Shown here in pieces: positions 63,970-64,000 of a DNA stretch of 64,000 nt. The translations under genes were made by a program, and so were the position numbers. The first letter of the stretch is position 1. The number at the start of each line of letters is the position of its first letter. Source of the DNA: Ciona savignyi (lineage: Eukaryota; Chordata; Ascidiacea; Phlebobranchia; Cionidae); contig CH003211.1 in the NCBI GenBank assembly GCA_000149265.1, positions 537,686-601,685 of the forward strand. Direction: 5' to 3'. The notes beneath the pieces are model-generated. The model saw nothing but the letters and a program-made list of their open reading frames with translations, made no database searches and was not told where the DNA came from.

Positions 63970-64000
63970 CTGGCGAATGAATGAAGAAATTATTTTGGTT

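Overview
The window looks like ascidian (tunicate, probably Ciona) nuclear DNA. It is AT-rich, with small multi-exon genes, GT-AG introns, and proteins of deuterostome type: an ERK-type MAP kinase phosphatase, POC1, a BNIP2/caytaxin-type protein and SEC61 alpha. It also carries many tRNA-derived SINEs and short inverted-repeat transposons. The genus is an inference; eukaryote and animal are firm.

Layout. Positions 1-21.7 kb form a gene-poor stretch with no convincing coding gene. It holds a 22-bp minisatellite (1.9-2.4 kb), an inverted array of about 16-bp units (3.9-4.2 kb), a 222-bp direct duplication (5.7 and 6.7 kb), a perfect 20-bp hairpin (12.8 kb) and decayed SINEs. Positions 21.7-26.6 kb hold a three-exon DUSP6/7/9-type MAP kinase phosphatase on the minus strand. 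Positions 26.6-31.8 kb are intergenic, with one promoter-like site. Positions 31.8-45.1 kb hold a complete 13-exon POC1 gene on the minus strand. Its introns contain a gypsy-type LTR fragment, two SINE copies each split by later DNA-transposon insertions, and a small MITE. Positions 45.1-48.3 kb separate POC1 from the divergent plus-strand BNIP2/caytaxin-like gene and are mostly filled by a 2.46-kb transposon. That transposon has inverted minisatellite ends and a decayed Myb/SANT-like gene. Next come the BNIP2/caytaxin-like CDS (48.98-50.05 kb), intergenic DNA, and a large minus-strand gene (52.3 to 59.0 or 60.5 kb) encoding an RS/proline-rich, matrin-type zinc finger and SAP-domain nuclear protein. 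The last four coding exons of SEC61 alpha (62.7-64.0 kb, minus) run off the right edge.

Gene models were built by hand from splice sites, reading phase and remembered family alignments. For POC1, the phosphatase, SEC61 alpha and the zinc finger/SAP gene, every internal exon junction keeps phase, which strongly supports the models. The genes do not form one pathway: they are signalling, centriole/cilium, membrane-protein scaffold, nuclear RNA/DNA-binding and ER translocation genes. No clear defence or metabolic system is present. The most unusual structure is the 45.7-48.2 kb transposon with inverted tandem-repeat termini between two divergent genes.
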